NCBI GenBank assembly: GCA_963735025.1
Contig: CAVTJG010000019.1
Coordinates: 43,057 to 107,056 of the forward strand
Reading direction: 5' to 3'
DNA: 64,000 nucleotides
Source of the DNA: JAABRB01 sp963735025
GTDB lineage: Bacteria > Pseudomonadota > Gammaproteobacteria > Burkholderiales > SG8-39
Shown here: piece by piece, positions 1 to 8,474 of the stretch
Numbering within the stretch: the stretch's first letter is position 1
How the letters are laid out: the number at the start of each line of letters is the position of its first letter
Translations under genes and position numbers: made by a program
Notes under the pieces: model-generated
The model's input: the letters and a program-made list of their open reading frames with translations, nothing else
What the model was told of the DNA's origin: nothing
Databases searched by the model: none

Positions 1-344
1 TTTGCCATCCACTCGCGCAGCGCCGAGATCGCGATCTCACGACCCACGATCACGGCGGCGACCAGGGCACTCACCCGATCGAGCTCCACCAGCATCATGA
101 GCGCTGCCGCGACCATGAGTTTGTCCGCCACGGGATCCAGGAACGCACCAAACGCCGACTGCTGGTTCAGGCGCCGCGCCAGGTAGCCGTCGAGCCAGTC
201 CGTGAGCGCCGCCGCGACGAACAGAATCGTGGCCGCCAGGTTGCGCTCCGGCATGGTCATCCAGTGCCCAGGGACGTAGTAGATGGCCATCAGCAGCGGG
301 ATCGCGATGATCCGCAGCCAGGTCAGGAAGTTCGGGACATTCAT
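1..344 (-). CDS. pgsA: CDP-diacylglycerol--glycerol-3-phosphate 3-phosphatidyltransferase, 3' end cut by window edge
   Basis: This integral inner-membrane enzyme makes phosphatidylglycerol phosphate, the committed step to anionic phospholipids. The visible N-terminal ~114 residues start MNVPNFLTWLRI. They contain the CDP-alcohol phosphotransferase signature: DWLDGYLARR, then G and the two downstream Asp residues in FGAFLDPVADK, with hydrophobic helices around it. Two in-frame ATGs lie six bases apart (344 and 350); I chose 344 because the family usually begins MN-PN-LT. It lies just downstream of uvrC on the same strand, the common betaproteobacterial order. The C-terminal part is outside the window. 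Confidence 0.93.
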   Translation of the reverse strand, partial: MNVPNFLTWLRIIAIPLLMAIYYVPGHWMTMPERNLAATILFVAAALTDWLDGYLARRLNQQSAFGAFLDPVADKLMVAAALMMLVELDRVSALVAAVIVGREIAISALREWMA

Positions 345-373
345 GCGCATGCAGCAATTCTCGCCGGAAAACG

Positions 374-2194
374 TCAATGCAGGTCGCGATAGATGCGCTC
401 GGCGAGGATCCGGCTGATGCCCTCCACCTGCGCGAGGTCCTCGATGCTCGCGGATGTGACGCCCCGCAGCCCGCCAAAACGCTCCAGCAGCTGCCGCCGT
501 CGCTTTGCGCCCACACCGGGGATGCCCTCGAGCGTCGACGTCACGCGCGCCTTGCCACGTCGGGCACGGTGGCCGGTGATCGCGAATCGATGCGCTTCGT
601 CGCGAATCTGCTGAATGAGGTGCAGTCCCGGATGGTCGCTTGGCAGGCGCATCGTGCGCTCGCTGGCCGCGAGCACGAGCTCTTCCCTACCCGGCCGGCG
701 CTCGGGACCCTTGGCCACGCCGATCAGGTAGACGTCCGAAAGCCCGAGCTCGGCGAGCACTTCCTTCGCGACACCGACCTGCCCCTTGCCGCCATCGATC
801 AGCACGAGATCCGGAACGACGCCCTCCCCGCGCGTCACTCTTTCATAGCGTCGTTGCAGCGCGGAGCGCAGCGCGCCGTAATCGTCCCCTGGGGTGACGC
901 CGGTGATGTTGTACCGTCGGTACTCCCCGTTTCGCATGCGCAGTTGATCGTAGATTACGCACGCCGCGACCGGCGCCTCGCCCATAGTGTGGCTCACGTC
1001 GAAGCATTCGATACGCTGCACCGCTGGCGAAAGCGCAAGCGCCTCGCGCATTGAGGCAAGCCGTGATTCCTGCGTGCCCCGCTCGCGAGTACGCTGTGCA
1101 AGCGCGAGCTCGGCGTTGCGCGCCGCCATTTCCAGCCACGCGCGACGCTCGGTCTGCGGGCGCGTGACGATCTGCACCGGGCGCCCGGCATGCTGTGTCA
1201 GCAACGCAGCAAGCTCGTCGACGCCCGCGCCTGCTTCGATCACGATCACCGACGGAGCAGGCGCTTGCAGATAGTGCTGTGCGAGAAATGCGCCCACCAC
1301 GTCATCGGGACTATGCGCCTCCGCATGCTCCGGGAAGAAGCTCCGGTCTCCCAGGTACCGGCCATTTCTCACCATCACGAGGTTTACGCACGCGACATCG
1401 CTCTCCATCACGCAGGCGACAGCGTCGACGTCAGCTGCCTTGGCCGTGTCGACATACTGCGTCTGCTGAACGCCCGAGAGCGATTTGATCTGGTCGCGGT
1501 GTATCGCGGCCCGTTCGTACTCGCGCCGCTCCGAGGCTTCCTGCATGCGGTTTGCCAGCCCGGTGAGGACGTCGTCTTCGCGTCCTTCCATGAAGAGTGC
1601 GGCGTTTTTCACGTCCGCACTGTACTCGCCCGGGCCGATCAAGCCCACGCACGGCGCCGAGCAGCGCCGAATCTGGTGCAGAAGGCAGGGGCGCGATCGA
1701 TTCTGGAACACCGATTCCTCGCAGGTTCGCAGGCGAAAGACCTTCTGCAGCAGCTGGATGCTCTCCCTGACCGCGGAGGCGCTGGGAAACGGTCCGTAGT
1801 AGGTGTTGTCGGGATCGAGCGCGCCGCGATGAAATCCCAGGCGCGGGTACTGGCCGCCGCCGATCATCAGATACGGATAGGACTTGTCGTCACGGAAGAG
1901 GATGTTGTAGCGCGGCGCGAGCGATTTGATCAGATTGTTCTCGAGCAGGAGGGCCTCCCCTTCCGAACTCGTCACCGTCACCTCCACGCCGGCCACTTGC
2001 GAAAGCATGATCTGGGTGCGCGGACCGTGATCCGATTTCTGGAAGTAGGATGCGACCCGCTTTCTGAGATCGCGCGCCTTGCCGACGTACAGGACGTTGT
2101 GCCCCGCGTCGAGCATGCGGTACACGCCCGGCTGATGAGGCAGCTCCGCGATCAGAGTCGCGCTGTCGAACACGCCAGTCTCTGAAGATGACAT
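374..2194 (-). CDS. uvrC: Excinuclease ABC subunit C (UvrC)
   Basis: This is the endonuclease subunit of nucleotide excision repair; it cuts on both sides of a lesion after UvrA/UvrB loading. The ~606-residue product has the usual length and order: an N-terminal GIY-YIG domain (GVYRML...VLYVGKARDL), a UVR domain in the middle (RREYERAAIHRDQIKSL), the RNase H-like second nuclease (ECFDVSHTMGE) and a C-terminal helix-hairpin-helix pair (LEGIPGVGAKRRRQLLERFG). I took the ATG at 2194 (MSSSETGVFD). The reading frame runs upstream to 2257, but those extra residues are arginine-rich, unlike the family, and would overlap the glycosylase gene. The partner uvrB is at 30.3-32.4 kb. Confidence 0.96.
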   Translation of the reverse strand: MSSSETGVFDSATLIAELPHQPGVYRMLDAGHNVLYVGKARDLRKRVASYFQKSDHGPRTQIMLSQVAGVEVTVTSSEGEALLLENNLIKSLAPRYNILFRDDKSYPYLMIGGGQYPRLGFHRGALDPDNTYYGPFPSASAVRESIQLLQKVFRLRTCEESVFQNRSRPCLLHQIRRCSAPCVGLIGPGEYSADVKNAALFMEGREDDVLTGLANRMQEASERREYERAAIHRDQIKSLSGVQQTQYVDTAKAADVDAVACVMESDVACVNLVMVRNGRYLGDRSFFPEHAEAHSPDDVVGAFLAQHYLQAPAPSVIVIEAGAGVDELAALLTQHAGRPVQIVTRPQTERRAWLEMAARNAELALAQRTRERGTQESRLASMREALALSPAVQRIECFDVSHTMGEAPVAACVIYDQLRMRNGEYRRYNITGVTPGDDYGALRSALQRRYERVTRGEGVVPDLVLIDGGKGQVGVAKEVLAELGLSDVYLIGVAKGPERRPGREELVLAASERTMRLPSDHPGLHLIQQIRDEAHRFAITGHRARRGKARVTSTLEGIPGVGAKRRRQLLERFGGLRGVTSASIEDLAQVEGISRILAERIYRDLH

Positions 2195-2219
2195 ACGCAG
2201 CTGCGATATGCGGATCGCG

Positions 2220-2927
2220 CTAATCGCGGCGCGCCGCAGTGCCGAGAAAATCCGCAATGTCGCGCATGACCGCCCCGAACATGGCTTCGGTCAGGCGCTT
2301 CGTCTGCGTATTGTATCGGCTGCAGTGGTAGCTATCGAACAGGCGCAGACCGCCCGGAAGGTCGTGGATCGCGTGATGGGAGAACGCATACGCACCGACC
2401 TTGAGCGCACGCGCCCGGAGCACCGCAGCATGCGCGATTCGCCCGAGCGCCAGGACTGCCCGCGGCGGGCGAAGCGCCATCTCGGCCGCAAGAAAGCGAT
2501 TGCAGCTCGCGATCTCGGCGGGCATCGGCTTGTTCTGGGGTGGGAGACATTTCACCGCATTGGTGACCCGGCAACCGATCAGCAGGAGACCATCGTCCGG
2601 TTCGCTGGAGCCCGCATGGCTCGCGAAGCCGAAACGATGCAACGTCCGATATAGGAGGATGCCCGCATGGTCGCCGGTGAACGGCCGGCCCGTGCGGTTC
2701 GCGCCATGCATGCCTGGTGCAAGACCGACGACCAGCAACTTCGCGTCCGCATCGCCGAACGGCGGCACGGGGCGCGCGTGGTAGGCAGGGCGCGCGTGCC
2801 GGATGCCTTCCAGAAATGTGGCGAGCCGCGCGCAGTCGCGGCAGCCCAGGTCGAACGCCTCCCGGGGCCATGCCTCGCGGGGCCCGTTTCCGGTAAAATT
2901 CAGCGCTTTGACTTCCGGCACAGGCAA
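2220..2927 (-). CDS. Type-5 uracil-DNA glycosylase (UDGb-like)
   Basis: This is a uracil-DNA glycosylase superfamily member that removes uracil and possibly other deaminated bases. The motif GLAPGMHGANRTGRPFTGD is characteristic of family 5 (UDGb) rather than UNG or family 4. The second motif reads YHCSRYNTQTKRLT. Cysteines at CRDC, GC and KC (residues ~29-32 and ~115-125) fit the 4Fe-4S cluster of these enzymes. The start at 2927 leaves only 8 bp to the divergent efp start at 2936, so the two genes must have overlapping control regions. It lies between uvrC and efp, so two DNA repair genes are adjacent. Confidence 0.9.
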   Translation of the reverse strand: MPVPEVKALNFTGNGPREAWPREAFDLGCRDCARLATFLEGIRHARPAYHARPVPPFGDADAKLLVVGLAPGMHGANRTGRPFTGDHAGILLYRTLHRFGFASHAGSSEPDDGLLLIGCRVTNAVKCLPPQNKPMPAEIASCNRFLAAEMALRPPRAVLALGRIAHAAVLRARALKVGAYAFSHHAIHDLPGGLRLFDSYHCSRYNTQTKRLTEAMFGAVMRDIADFLGTAARRD

Positions 2928-2935
2928 GTCCGCTC

Positions 2936-3502
2936 ATGGCAAAAGTACTGGCAACCGAGATTCGCGTAGGCAACCTGCTCGAGTGGGACAAGCGGGTATG
3001 GCGCGTGCTGAAATCCTATCACGTGCATGTCGGCGGTCGCGGCGGCGCGTTCATGCAGGTCGAGATGAAAGACATCGAGGCCGGCACCAAGACGAACGTC
3101 CGGTATCGGACCGACGAGAAGGTCGAGCGCGCCTACGTCGAGCCGCGGGAGATGCAGTACCTATACCAGGACGCCGACGCGTTCGTATTCATGGACAAGG
3201 AGACCTACGAGCAGCTCAACATCGGGGCGGAGCTGCTGGAGGGCCAGACGGGATTCCTGCTTCCCAACACCGACGTTCAGGTCAATTTCCACAACGAGCG
3301 TCCGATCGGCGTCCAGTTGCCGCCGAGCGTCGTGCTGACCGTTGTCGAGACGGATCCGAACATCAGGAATTCGACGGCCACCACGTCCTTCAAGCCGGCC
3401 AGGCTGGAAACCGGTATTACGGTACAGGTGCCGCCCTTCATCGAGACCGGCGAGAAAATCAAGGTCAATACCGACGAGGGCGTCTACATGGAGCGGGCTT
3501 AG
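2936..3502 (+). CDS. efp: Elongation factor P
   Basis: EF-P enters the ribosomal E/P site and relieves stalling at polyproline stretches. The 188-residue product has the three beta-barrel domains of normal length (KOW-like domain 1, OB domains 2 and 3 ending GVYMERA). The domain 1 loop reads VGGRGGAF, with Arg35 where E. coli-type proteins have the modified lysine (PGKGQ). Arginine at this place is known from EarP/rhamnosylated EF-P, but those have a different surrounding loop. The rest (LEW, VELKDI-like, YEDGD-like segments) resembles the alphaproteobacterial type. No modification enzyme (EpmA/B, EarP, YmfI) is seen in the window. A palindromic repeat follows the stop. Confidence 0.95.
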   Translation: MAKVLATEIRVGNLLEWDKRVWRVLKSYHVHVGGRGGAFMQVEMKDIEAGTKTNVRYRTDEKVERAYVEPREMQYLYQDADAFVFMDKETYEQLNIGAELLEGQTGFLLPNTDVQVNFHNERPIGVQLPPSVVLTVVETDPNIRNSTATTSFKPARLETGITVQVPPFIETGEKIKVNTDEGVYMERA

Positions 3503-3527
3503 GACGGCCGCGCGCTTATGGAGACCG

Positions 3528-3553
3528 TCATTCCCGCGAAAGCGGGAATCCAG
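3528..3553. repeat. Dispersed palindromic repeat (REP-like), copy 1
   Basis: An 8-bp inverted repeat (ATTCCCGC / GCGGGAAT, loop GAAA) lies at 3530-3549 between the convergent efp and nagZ genes. The same 'attcccgc...gcgggaatccag' core recurs at about 29.74 kb and 39.22 kb. It may also work as a transcript-end stem-loop here, but no strong T run follows. Confidence 0.7.
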
Positions 3554-3575
3554 ACTGACCTGATCTGGCGCCCCC

Positions 3576-4604
3576 TCAGGCAAGCAGTCCCGAATCATTT
3601 GCGCTCGCAAGGGCCTGTATCGCCGTCGCATAACCGGCTTGCGCGTCCTTCGTCGGCGCACCCTGAAACCGCGCGATCCTTTCAGCCGCCACCGGCGCCG
3701 CGTTCAAGCCGGCGAGCAGTGCACTGGCGGCAGACCGGTTTCCGCACACCAGAACCATATCGCAGCCCGCGCCAAGCGCCGCCCTGCCACGCGCGACGAT
3801 GTCGCCCGCGACGGTTGCGCCTTCCATTGACAGATCGTCGCTGAACACGAGCCCTTCGAAGCCGAGCTTTCCGCGCAGGATTCGACCGAGCCAGGCCTCG
3901 GAAAAGCCGGCCGCGCGCGCGTCGACCTTGGGGTAGATGACGTGGGCCGGCATCACTCCCGCAAGTCCCGCAGCGATCAAAGCTGCGTAGGGAATCAGGT
4001 CGTTCGCCTCGATCTCCGCGAGGGGACGCTCGTCCACCGGCACCGCGACGTGTGAATCCGCGCGCACGTATCCGTGCCCCGGAAAATGTTTCGCGACCGC
4101 CCCCATTCCGAGCCGCCCCATGCCGCGCACCAGACTCGCGGCGAGGCGGGCGACGCCTTGCGGTGTATGGTGCAGGGCCCGGTCGCCGATGACGTTGCTC
4201 GAGCCGAAGTCGATATCGACCACCGGCGCGAAGCTCATGTCGACACCGTGATCACGCAGTTCCGATGCAAGGACAATACCGATCGCTCCGGCAAGATTTT
4301 CGGCGAGCCCTGCATCCCGATCGTATACGTCGCCGAGCGCACGCATCGGCGGAAGTCGGGTGAATCCTTCCTGAAAGCGCTGCACTCGCCCGCCTTCCTG
4401 ATCGACGGCGATCAGCAGCGCGGGCGTTCGGAGGGCGTGTATGTCCGCCGTGAGCTGATCGAGCTGGGCGACTGACGAGAAGTTCTGCTTGAAAAGGATC
4501 ACCCCGCCAACGGCCGGATGGGCGAGTACCTCGCGATCCGACGCGTCCAGGGTCAGTCCCGCAACGTCCAGCATCACCGGACCAAGCGGCATCTCAAGCG
4601 GCAT
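3576..4604 (-). CDS. nagZ: Beta-N-acetylhexosaminidase (NagZ)
   Basis: This cytoplasmic family-3 glycoside hydrolase removes N-acetylglucosamine from muropeptides during peptidoglycan recycling. The ~342-residue product has the NagZ signature KHFPGHGYVRADSHVAVP with the catalytic His/Asp pair, and a C-terminal nucleophile region FSDDLSMEG. The ATG at 4604 (MPLEMPLGPVMLD) is preceded by a good purine-rich ribosome site (GAAGGGGAA) and overlaps the end of acpS by 11 bp; an alternative in-frame ATG is at 4592. It is the last gene of the minus-strand run from lepB. Confidence 0.94.
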   Translation of the reverse strand: MPLEMPLGPVMLDVAGLTLDASDREVLAHPAVGGVILFKQNFSSVAQLDQLTADIHALRTPALLIAVDQEGGRVQRFQEGFTRLPPMRALGDVYDRDAGLAENLAGAIGIVLASELRDHGVDMSFAPVVDIDFGSSNVIGDRALHHTPQGVARLAASLVRGMGRLGMGAVAKHFPGHGYVRADSHVAVPVDERPLAEIEANDLIPYAALIAAGLAGVMPAHVIYPKVDARAAGFSEAWLGRILRGKLGFEGLVFSDDLSMEGATVAGDIVARGRAALGAGCDMVLVCGNRSAASALLAGLNAAPVAAERIARFQGAPTKDAQAGYATAIQALASANDSGLLA

Positions 4605-4986
4605 CCAGTTCCCCTTCCAGAATGACGAACGCCGCGGCAACTGCCCGCTCGTCGGTCAGGCTGACGTGCGCCTCATATATTCTTCGCGTTACGAGGAGAT
4701 CGGCGAGCGCGTCGGAGAAACGCAGGCACGGCTTGCCGGAAGGCAGGTTTGCGACGCTGACATTCTGCCAGTTCACCGGGAAGTGGATCCCGGTCCCCAT
4801 CGCCTTGGAGAAGGCTTCCTTCGCCGCGAACCGCTTGGCGAGGTAGGCCGCCGGCTTGCGATGCGCGGAGAATCGTTCCAGCTCGTGCGGCACCAGGATC
4901 TTGCGCGCAAAGCGCTCTCCGTGGCGTGCAAGCGCCTGTTCGATACGCGGAATCTCGACCAGATCCGTGCCGATGCCGATGATCAC
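4594..4986 (-). CDS. acpS: Holo-[acyl-carrier-protein] synthase
   Basis: AcpS transfers 4'-phosphopantetheine from CoA to Ser of ACP (acpP lies at 17.0 kb). The 130-residue product has the two hallmark motifs: GIGTDLVEIPRI at the N-terminus with the metal-binding Asp, and LAKRFAAKEAFSKAMG with the catalytic Glu/Lys. The start is GTG at 4986, overlapping the pdxJ stop as GTGA, so translation is probably coupled. The frame stays open far upstream through pdxJ, but that part is only a shadow of pdxJ. Confidence 0.93.
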   Translation of the reverse strand: MIIGIGTDLVEIPRIEQALARHGERFARKILVPHELERFSAHRKPAAYLAKRFAAKEAFSKAMGTGIHFPVNWQNVSVANLPSGKPCLRFSDALADLLVTRRIYEAHVSLTDERAVAAAFVILEGELDAA

Positions 4987-5753
4987 CGGTAATCTTCCCG
5001 CTCGGGCCGCCCCGCCGATTGCGTGATGAGCGTCTTCATCTCGCGCACTGCTTCGCGCATTCCGACGAACACCGCGCGACTCACGATGGCGTGACCGATG
5101 TGGAGCTCCCGAACTCCCGGAAGCCTCGCCACCGGATCGACGTTGAAGTAGTTGAGTGCGTGGCCTGCGTTGAATCGCATGCCGTGGGCGCGAATCGCCT
5201 TGCCGGCTTCGGCGAGCTTCGCGAGCTCCGTGACAACCGGCGGGCTCTCCGCATCGCGCCCCCGCGAATGGAACACGTGGGCGTAGGGACCGGTATGGAC
5301 TTCGCAGACGGATGCGCCGGCCCGCTGCGCGGCCTCGACCTGACGCAGGTCGGCGTCGATGAACACGCTCACGACGATTCCGGCGTCGCCCAGCCGCCGC
5401 ACGGCGGTGGCGATCTTCGCTTCCTGGGCCACGATGTTCAGGCCACCTTCGGTCGTGATCTCGTGGCGTCCTTCCGGAACGAGCATCGCCATTTCCGGGC
5501 GCAGACGGCACGCAATGTCGACCATTTCGTCGATCGCCGCCATCTCGAGGTTGAGCTTGATGTGCGTGAGCTCGCGCAACCGCCGCACGTCCTCGTCCTG
5601 GATGTGCCGCCGGTCCTCGCGCAGGTGCACGGTGATCCCGTCCGCGCCTCCAAGGTGCGCCTCGACGGCGGCCCACACCGGATCCGGCTCATAGGTGCGT
5701 CGTGCCTGCCGCACCGTCGCGACGTGATCGATATTCACGCCGAGCTCGATCAT
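4983..5753 (-). CDS. pdxJ: Pyridoxine 5'-phosphate synthase
   Basis: PdxJ condenses 1-deoxyxylulose 5-phosphate with aminoacetone 3-phosphate to give pyridoxine 5'-phosphate (vitamin B6 pathway). The 256-residue TIM barrel begins MIELGVNIDHVATVRQAR, the family signature, and has the conserved HLREDRRHI, PEMAMLVPE and GLNYFNV-type segments (here HALNYFNVDPV). It sits between recO and acpS with very short spacing, the classic recO-pdxJ-acpS operon. Confidence 0.96.
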   Translation of the reverse strand: MIELGVNIDHVATVRQARRTYEPDPVWAAVEAHLGGADGITVHLREDRRHIQDEDVRRLRELTHIKLNLEMAAIDEMVDIACRLRPEMAMLVPEGRHEITTEGGLNIVAQEAKIATAVRRLGDAGIVVSVFIDADLRQVEAAQRAGASVCEVHTGPYAHVFHSRGRDAESPPVVTELAKLAEAGKAIRAHGMRFNAGHALNYFNVDPVARLPGVRELHIGHAIVSRAVFVGMREAVREMKTLITQSAGRPEREDYR

Positions 5754-5757
5754 GGCA

Positions 5758-6492
5758 TCACAGCTCCTGCAATGCTTCGAACACGCGCCGGCTATGCAGC
5801 GGGCGCTGATCGAGTCGGTGATTGATGATCAGGCGCATCAGAATCTTGCCTTGTTGAAGGGTCTGCGGATCCCGATAATCCTCGCGTGCGATATCGAGCA
5901 GAGCCCGTCCGCTGAACAATGGTCCTTCCGCGACTTCCGGTGCCCCGTCCGGCTTGATGGGCACCGGGCCCCGCTCTGGCTCGTAGCGGTAGGTTCCCCC
6001 GGGCTCCACGCTGGCGCCCGAAATCGGCTCGCGATCGAGCGTCAGAGCGTAGCCCAGTTCCTTGAGCAGCCGCTTCTCGAAGTTGCGCAGCGCCGGCGCT
6101 GGTGGCGCACCTCTTGCCAATCCGTCGAGGGCATCCGCGTAGGCGTCGAACAGCGCATCGTGCGCGTCCTCGCGCGGCAGGAGACGCAGCAGAAGCTCGT
6201 TGAGGTAAAAGCCGCAGAAGAGCGCCTCCCCCCCGAGGAGGGGTTGCCCGCCGCGCCACTCGGCCTTCATCAGCGTGCGCACCTCGCCCTTGCCCGACCA
6301 GCCGACGAGGAGCGGTTGAAACGCAAGCAGTGCGCCGCGCAGTACCGATCGCGGCCGCCGTGCGCCCTTTGCAAGTAGCGCGACACGACCGTATCGGCGG
6401 CTGATGATTTCGACGAGCAGGCTCGTCTCCCGGAACGGATAGCTGTGCAGAACGAACGCCTGCTCGCCTTCGACGCGCTGCCGTTCACGCAT
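5758..6492 (-). CDS. recO: DNA repair protein RecO
   Basis: RecO anneals single strands and, with RecR, loads RecA at gaps. The ~244-residue product has the N-terminal OB-fold (AFVLHSYPFRETSLLVEII...GRVALLAKGARR) and the helical C-terminal domain (RNFEKRLLKELGYAL). I chose the ATG at 6492 (MRERQRVEG), which overlaps the era stop; an in-frame ATG at 6504 is also possible. The four-cysteine zinc motif seen in some RecO proteins is absent, as in E. coli. Confidence 0.93.
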   Translation of the reverse strand: MRERQRVEGEQAFVLHSYPFRETSLLVEIISRRYGRVALLAKGARRPRSVLRGALLAFQPLLVGWSGKGEVRTLMKAEWRGGQPLLGGEALFCGFYLNELLLRLLPREDAHDALFDAYADALDGLARGAPPAPALRNFEKRLLKELGYALTLDREPISGASVEPGGTYRYEPERGPVPIKPDGAPEVAEGPLFSGRALLDIAREDYRDPQTLQQGKILMRLIINHRLDQRPLHSRRVFEALQEL

Positions 6493-7393
6493 GTTCGTAG
6501 CCAAGCTGGCGCAGCTTGGCCTCGTCGTCGCTCCAGCCCTTTCGCACCTTCACCCACACTTCGAGATACACCTTGCCGCCGAACAGCTTCTCCATGTCCA
6601 GCCGCGCCGCGGTGGCGATCGCCTTGAGCTTTTCACCGGCGCGGCCGATCACGATTGCCTTGTGTCCTGCCTTCTCGACCACGATTGCCGCGTGGACGCG
6701 GCGCAGCTTCCCGTCCTGCTCGAACTTCTCGACCACGACCGTGCTGCCATAGGGCACCTCGTCACCGACCAACCGGAAGAGCTTCTCACGCACCAGCTCC
6801 GCCGCAAGGAACTGCTCGTTACGATCGGTCAGCGCATCAGCCGCATAGATCGGAGGTTGCTCGGGTAACCGGTCGACCAGGACACGCACGAGTTCTGCCA
6901 CGTTGCGCCCGGTGCGCGCACTCACGGGCACGATCGCCGCGAAATCATGCTCCTTGGCCGCCGCCTGCAGAAAGGGCACCATGCGCGCCTTCTCCGGCAG
7001 CTTGTCGGCCTTGTTCACCACGAGAATGGCTGGCACTGCGCCAGGGAGCAGGCCGAGCACCCGGCGGTCCTCCGCGTGGATGCGCCCCGCCTCGATCACG
7101 ACCAGCACCAGGTCGACTCCTTCGAGCGTCCGGACGACCGTCCGGTTCAGCACGCGATTGAGCGCCCCGCCCTGACGGACCTGGAAGCCGGGTGTATCGA
7201 CGAACACCGCTTGCGCAGCGCCGGTGGTCAGAATGCCGGAGATGCGGTGCCGCGTGGTCTGCGGTTTCGCCGAGGTGATGCTCACCTTCTGTCCGACCAT
7301 CCGGTTGAACAGGGTCGACTTACCCACGTTCGGGCGACCGACGAGCGCGACCATCCCGCTCCGAAAAATCAGGGGCGCCTCAGCGGGCTTCAT
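6485..7393 (-). CDS. era: GTPase Era
   Basis: Era is an essential GTPase that binds the 3' end of 16S rRNA and helps 30S assembly. The 302-residue product has the G domain (G1 GRPNVGKST, G3 DTPG, G4 NKAD) followed by the KH domain with the expected VIGRAGEKLKAIATAAR loop and the FGGKVYLEVWVKV strand. Its start overlaps the end of rnc (ATGA), so rnc-era-recO form a coupled unit. Confidence 0.96.
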   Translation of the reverse strand: MKPAEAPLIFRSGMVALVGRPNVGKSTLFNRMVGQKVSITSAKPQTTRHRISGILTTGAAQAVFVDTPGFQVRQGGALNRVLNRTVVRTLEGVDLVLVVIEAGRIHAEDRRVLGLLPGAVPAILVVNKADKLPEKARMVPFLQAAAKEHDFAAIVPVSARTGRNVAELVRVLVDRLPEQPPIYAADALTDRNEQFLAAELVREKLFRLVGDEVPYGSTVVVEKFEQDGKLRRVHAAIVVEKAGHKAIVIGRAGEKLKAIATAARLDMEKLFGGKVYLEVWVKVRKGWSDDEAKLRQLGYEHA

Positions 7394-8058
7394 GGCTGAA
7401 TCCTTGCAAACGCCTGGCGCGCGGCGTCCTGCTCGGCCGCCCGGCGGCTTGCCCCGGTGCCGACCGTGCGGACTTCGAGCTCACCGATCAGGCATTCCAC
7501 CTCGAAGAGCTGATTGTGCCCGGCGCCGTGCGTCGCGACGACTGCGTACTGCGGCAGCGCGTACTTGTGGCCTTGCAGCCATTCCTGGAGCCGCGTCTTG
7601 GAATCCTTGGAAACCGCCTTGGGGTCCAGCACGTCGAGCGCAGGCGCCAGGACGCGTACGATCATTTCCCGCGCCACGTCGAACCCGGCGTCGAGAAACA
7701 CTCCGCCGAAAACCGCCTCGACCGCATCCGCGAGAACTGAAGCACGTCGGAAATCGCCGCTCTTGAGGGCGCCTTTGCCCAGACGGAGATGATCGCCGAG
7801 GCCGATCTCGAGCGCCACCCTGTGGAGCGACTCCTCGCGCACCAGGCTGGCGCGCATCCGCGTCAGACGCCCCTCCTCGAGGGTGGGAAATCGCGCGAAA
7901 AGCTCCGCGGCGACGACTGAATTCAAGATGCTGTCGCCGAGGAATTCAAGCCGTTCGTTGTGGGGCGTGCTGTGACTGCGATGGGTAAGCGCCTGCTCGA
8001 GCAAGCGGGGATTGGCAAACCGGTGGCCGAGCGTCCGCTCGAGTACCTCGCGCTTCAT
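7390..8058 (-). CDS. rnc: Ribonuclease III
   Basis: RNase III cleaves double-stranded RNA in rRNA precursors and mRNAs. The ~222-residue product has the catalytic motif HNERLEFLGDSILN in the N-terminal domain, a second acidic cluster (LADAVEAVFGGVFLD), and a C-terminal dsRNA-binding domain (SKTRLQEWLQGHKYALP...). The ATG at 8058 (MKREVLERTLG) fits family length; the frame is open upstream but those residues run into the preceding gene. It is followed without a gap by era. Confidence 0.95.
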   Translation of the reverse strand: MKREVLERTLGHRFANPRLLEQALTHRSHSTPHNERLEFLGDSILNSVVAAELFARFPTLEEGRLTRMRASLVREESLHRVALEIGLGDHLRLGKGALKSGDFRRASVLADAVEAVFGGVFLDAGFDVAREMIVRVLAPALDVLDPKAVSKDSKTRLQEWLQGHKYALPQYAVVATHGAGHNQLFEVECLIGELEVRTVGTGASRRAAEQDAARQAFARIQP

Positions 8059-8080
8059 CCCGTGCCGCGCATACCCGTCG

Positions 8081-8461
8081 CTACTCTGCCCGCCCCTTGG
8101 TCCGCCCGGGCTGGCTGGAGCCGGCAAAATCGATCAACAGGCTGACGTTGTAGAAGAGCGGGACCCGCTTTTCGTAGGCAAACGAGATGACGAGGTCCCC
8201 ACCGTCCTTTGTGATCTCCAGATCCTGCGGTCCCACGGCCGTGAAGTCGTCGATCGCCTGGTGCCGCTCGAACGACCTGCGCACATCGGCGACCGAACCG
8301 CCGCGCAACTCGCCGCTCTGGGTCATGGAAGCGATCGCCTTCTTGATCGCGAAATATTCGAGGTAGGCCGGGGTGACCCGCATGCCGATCAATGCGGCGA
8401 ACACCACCAGGATCAGGATGATGAGAATCCCGATCCCACTCATTCCACGTTGTCTTCGCAT
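8081..8461 (-). CDS. DUF4845 small membrane protein
   Basis: This conserved betaproteobacterial/gammaproteobacterial protein of unknown function is always found between lepB and rnc. The ~126-residue product has a short basic N-terminus (MRRQRGMSG), one transmembrane helix (IGILIILILVVFAALIGM), a DUF4845-like extracytoplasmic part and a basic tail. The ATG at 8461 was chosen over one at 8467 because a GGGAG ribosome site then has about 7-base spacing. The start looks pilin-like, but no prepilin cleavage motif is convincing. Confidence 0.88.
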   Translation of the reverse strand: MRRQRGMSGIGILIILILVVFAALIGMRVTPAYLEYFAIKKAIASMTQSGELRGGSVADVRRSFERHQAIDDFTAVGPQDLEITKDGGDLVISFAYEKRVPLFYNVSLLIDFAGSSQPGRTKGRAE

Positions 8462-8474
8462 GGGCATTCTCCCG

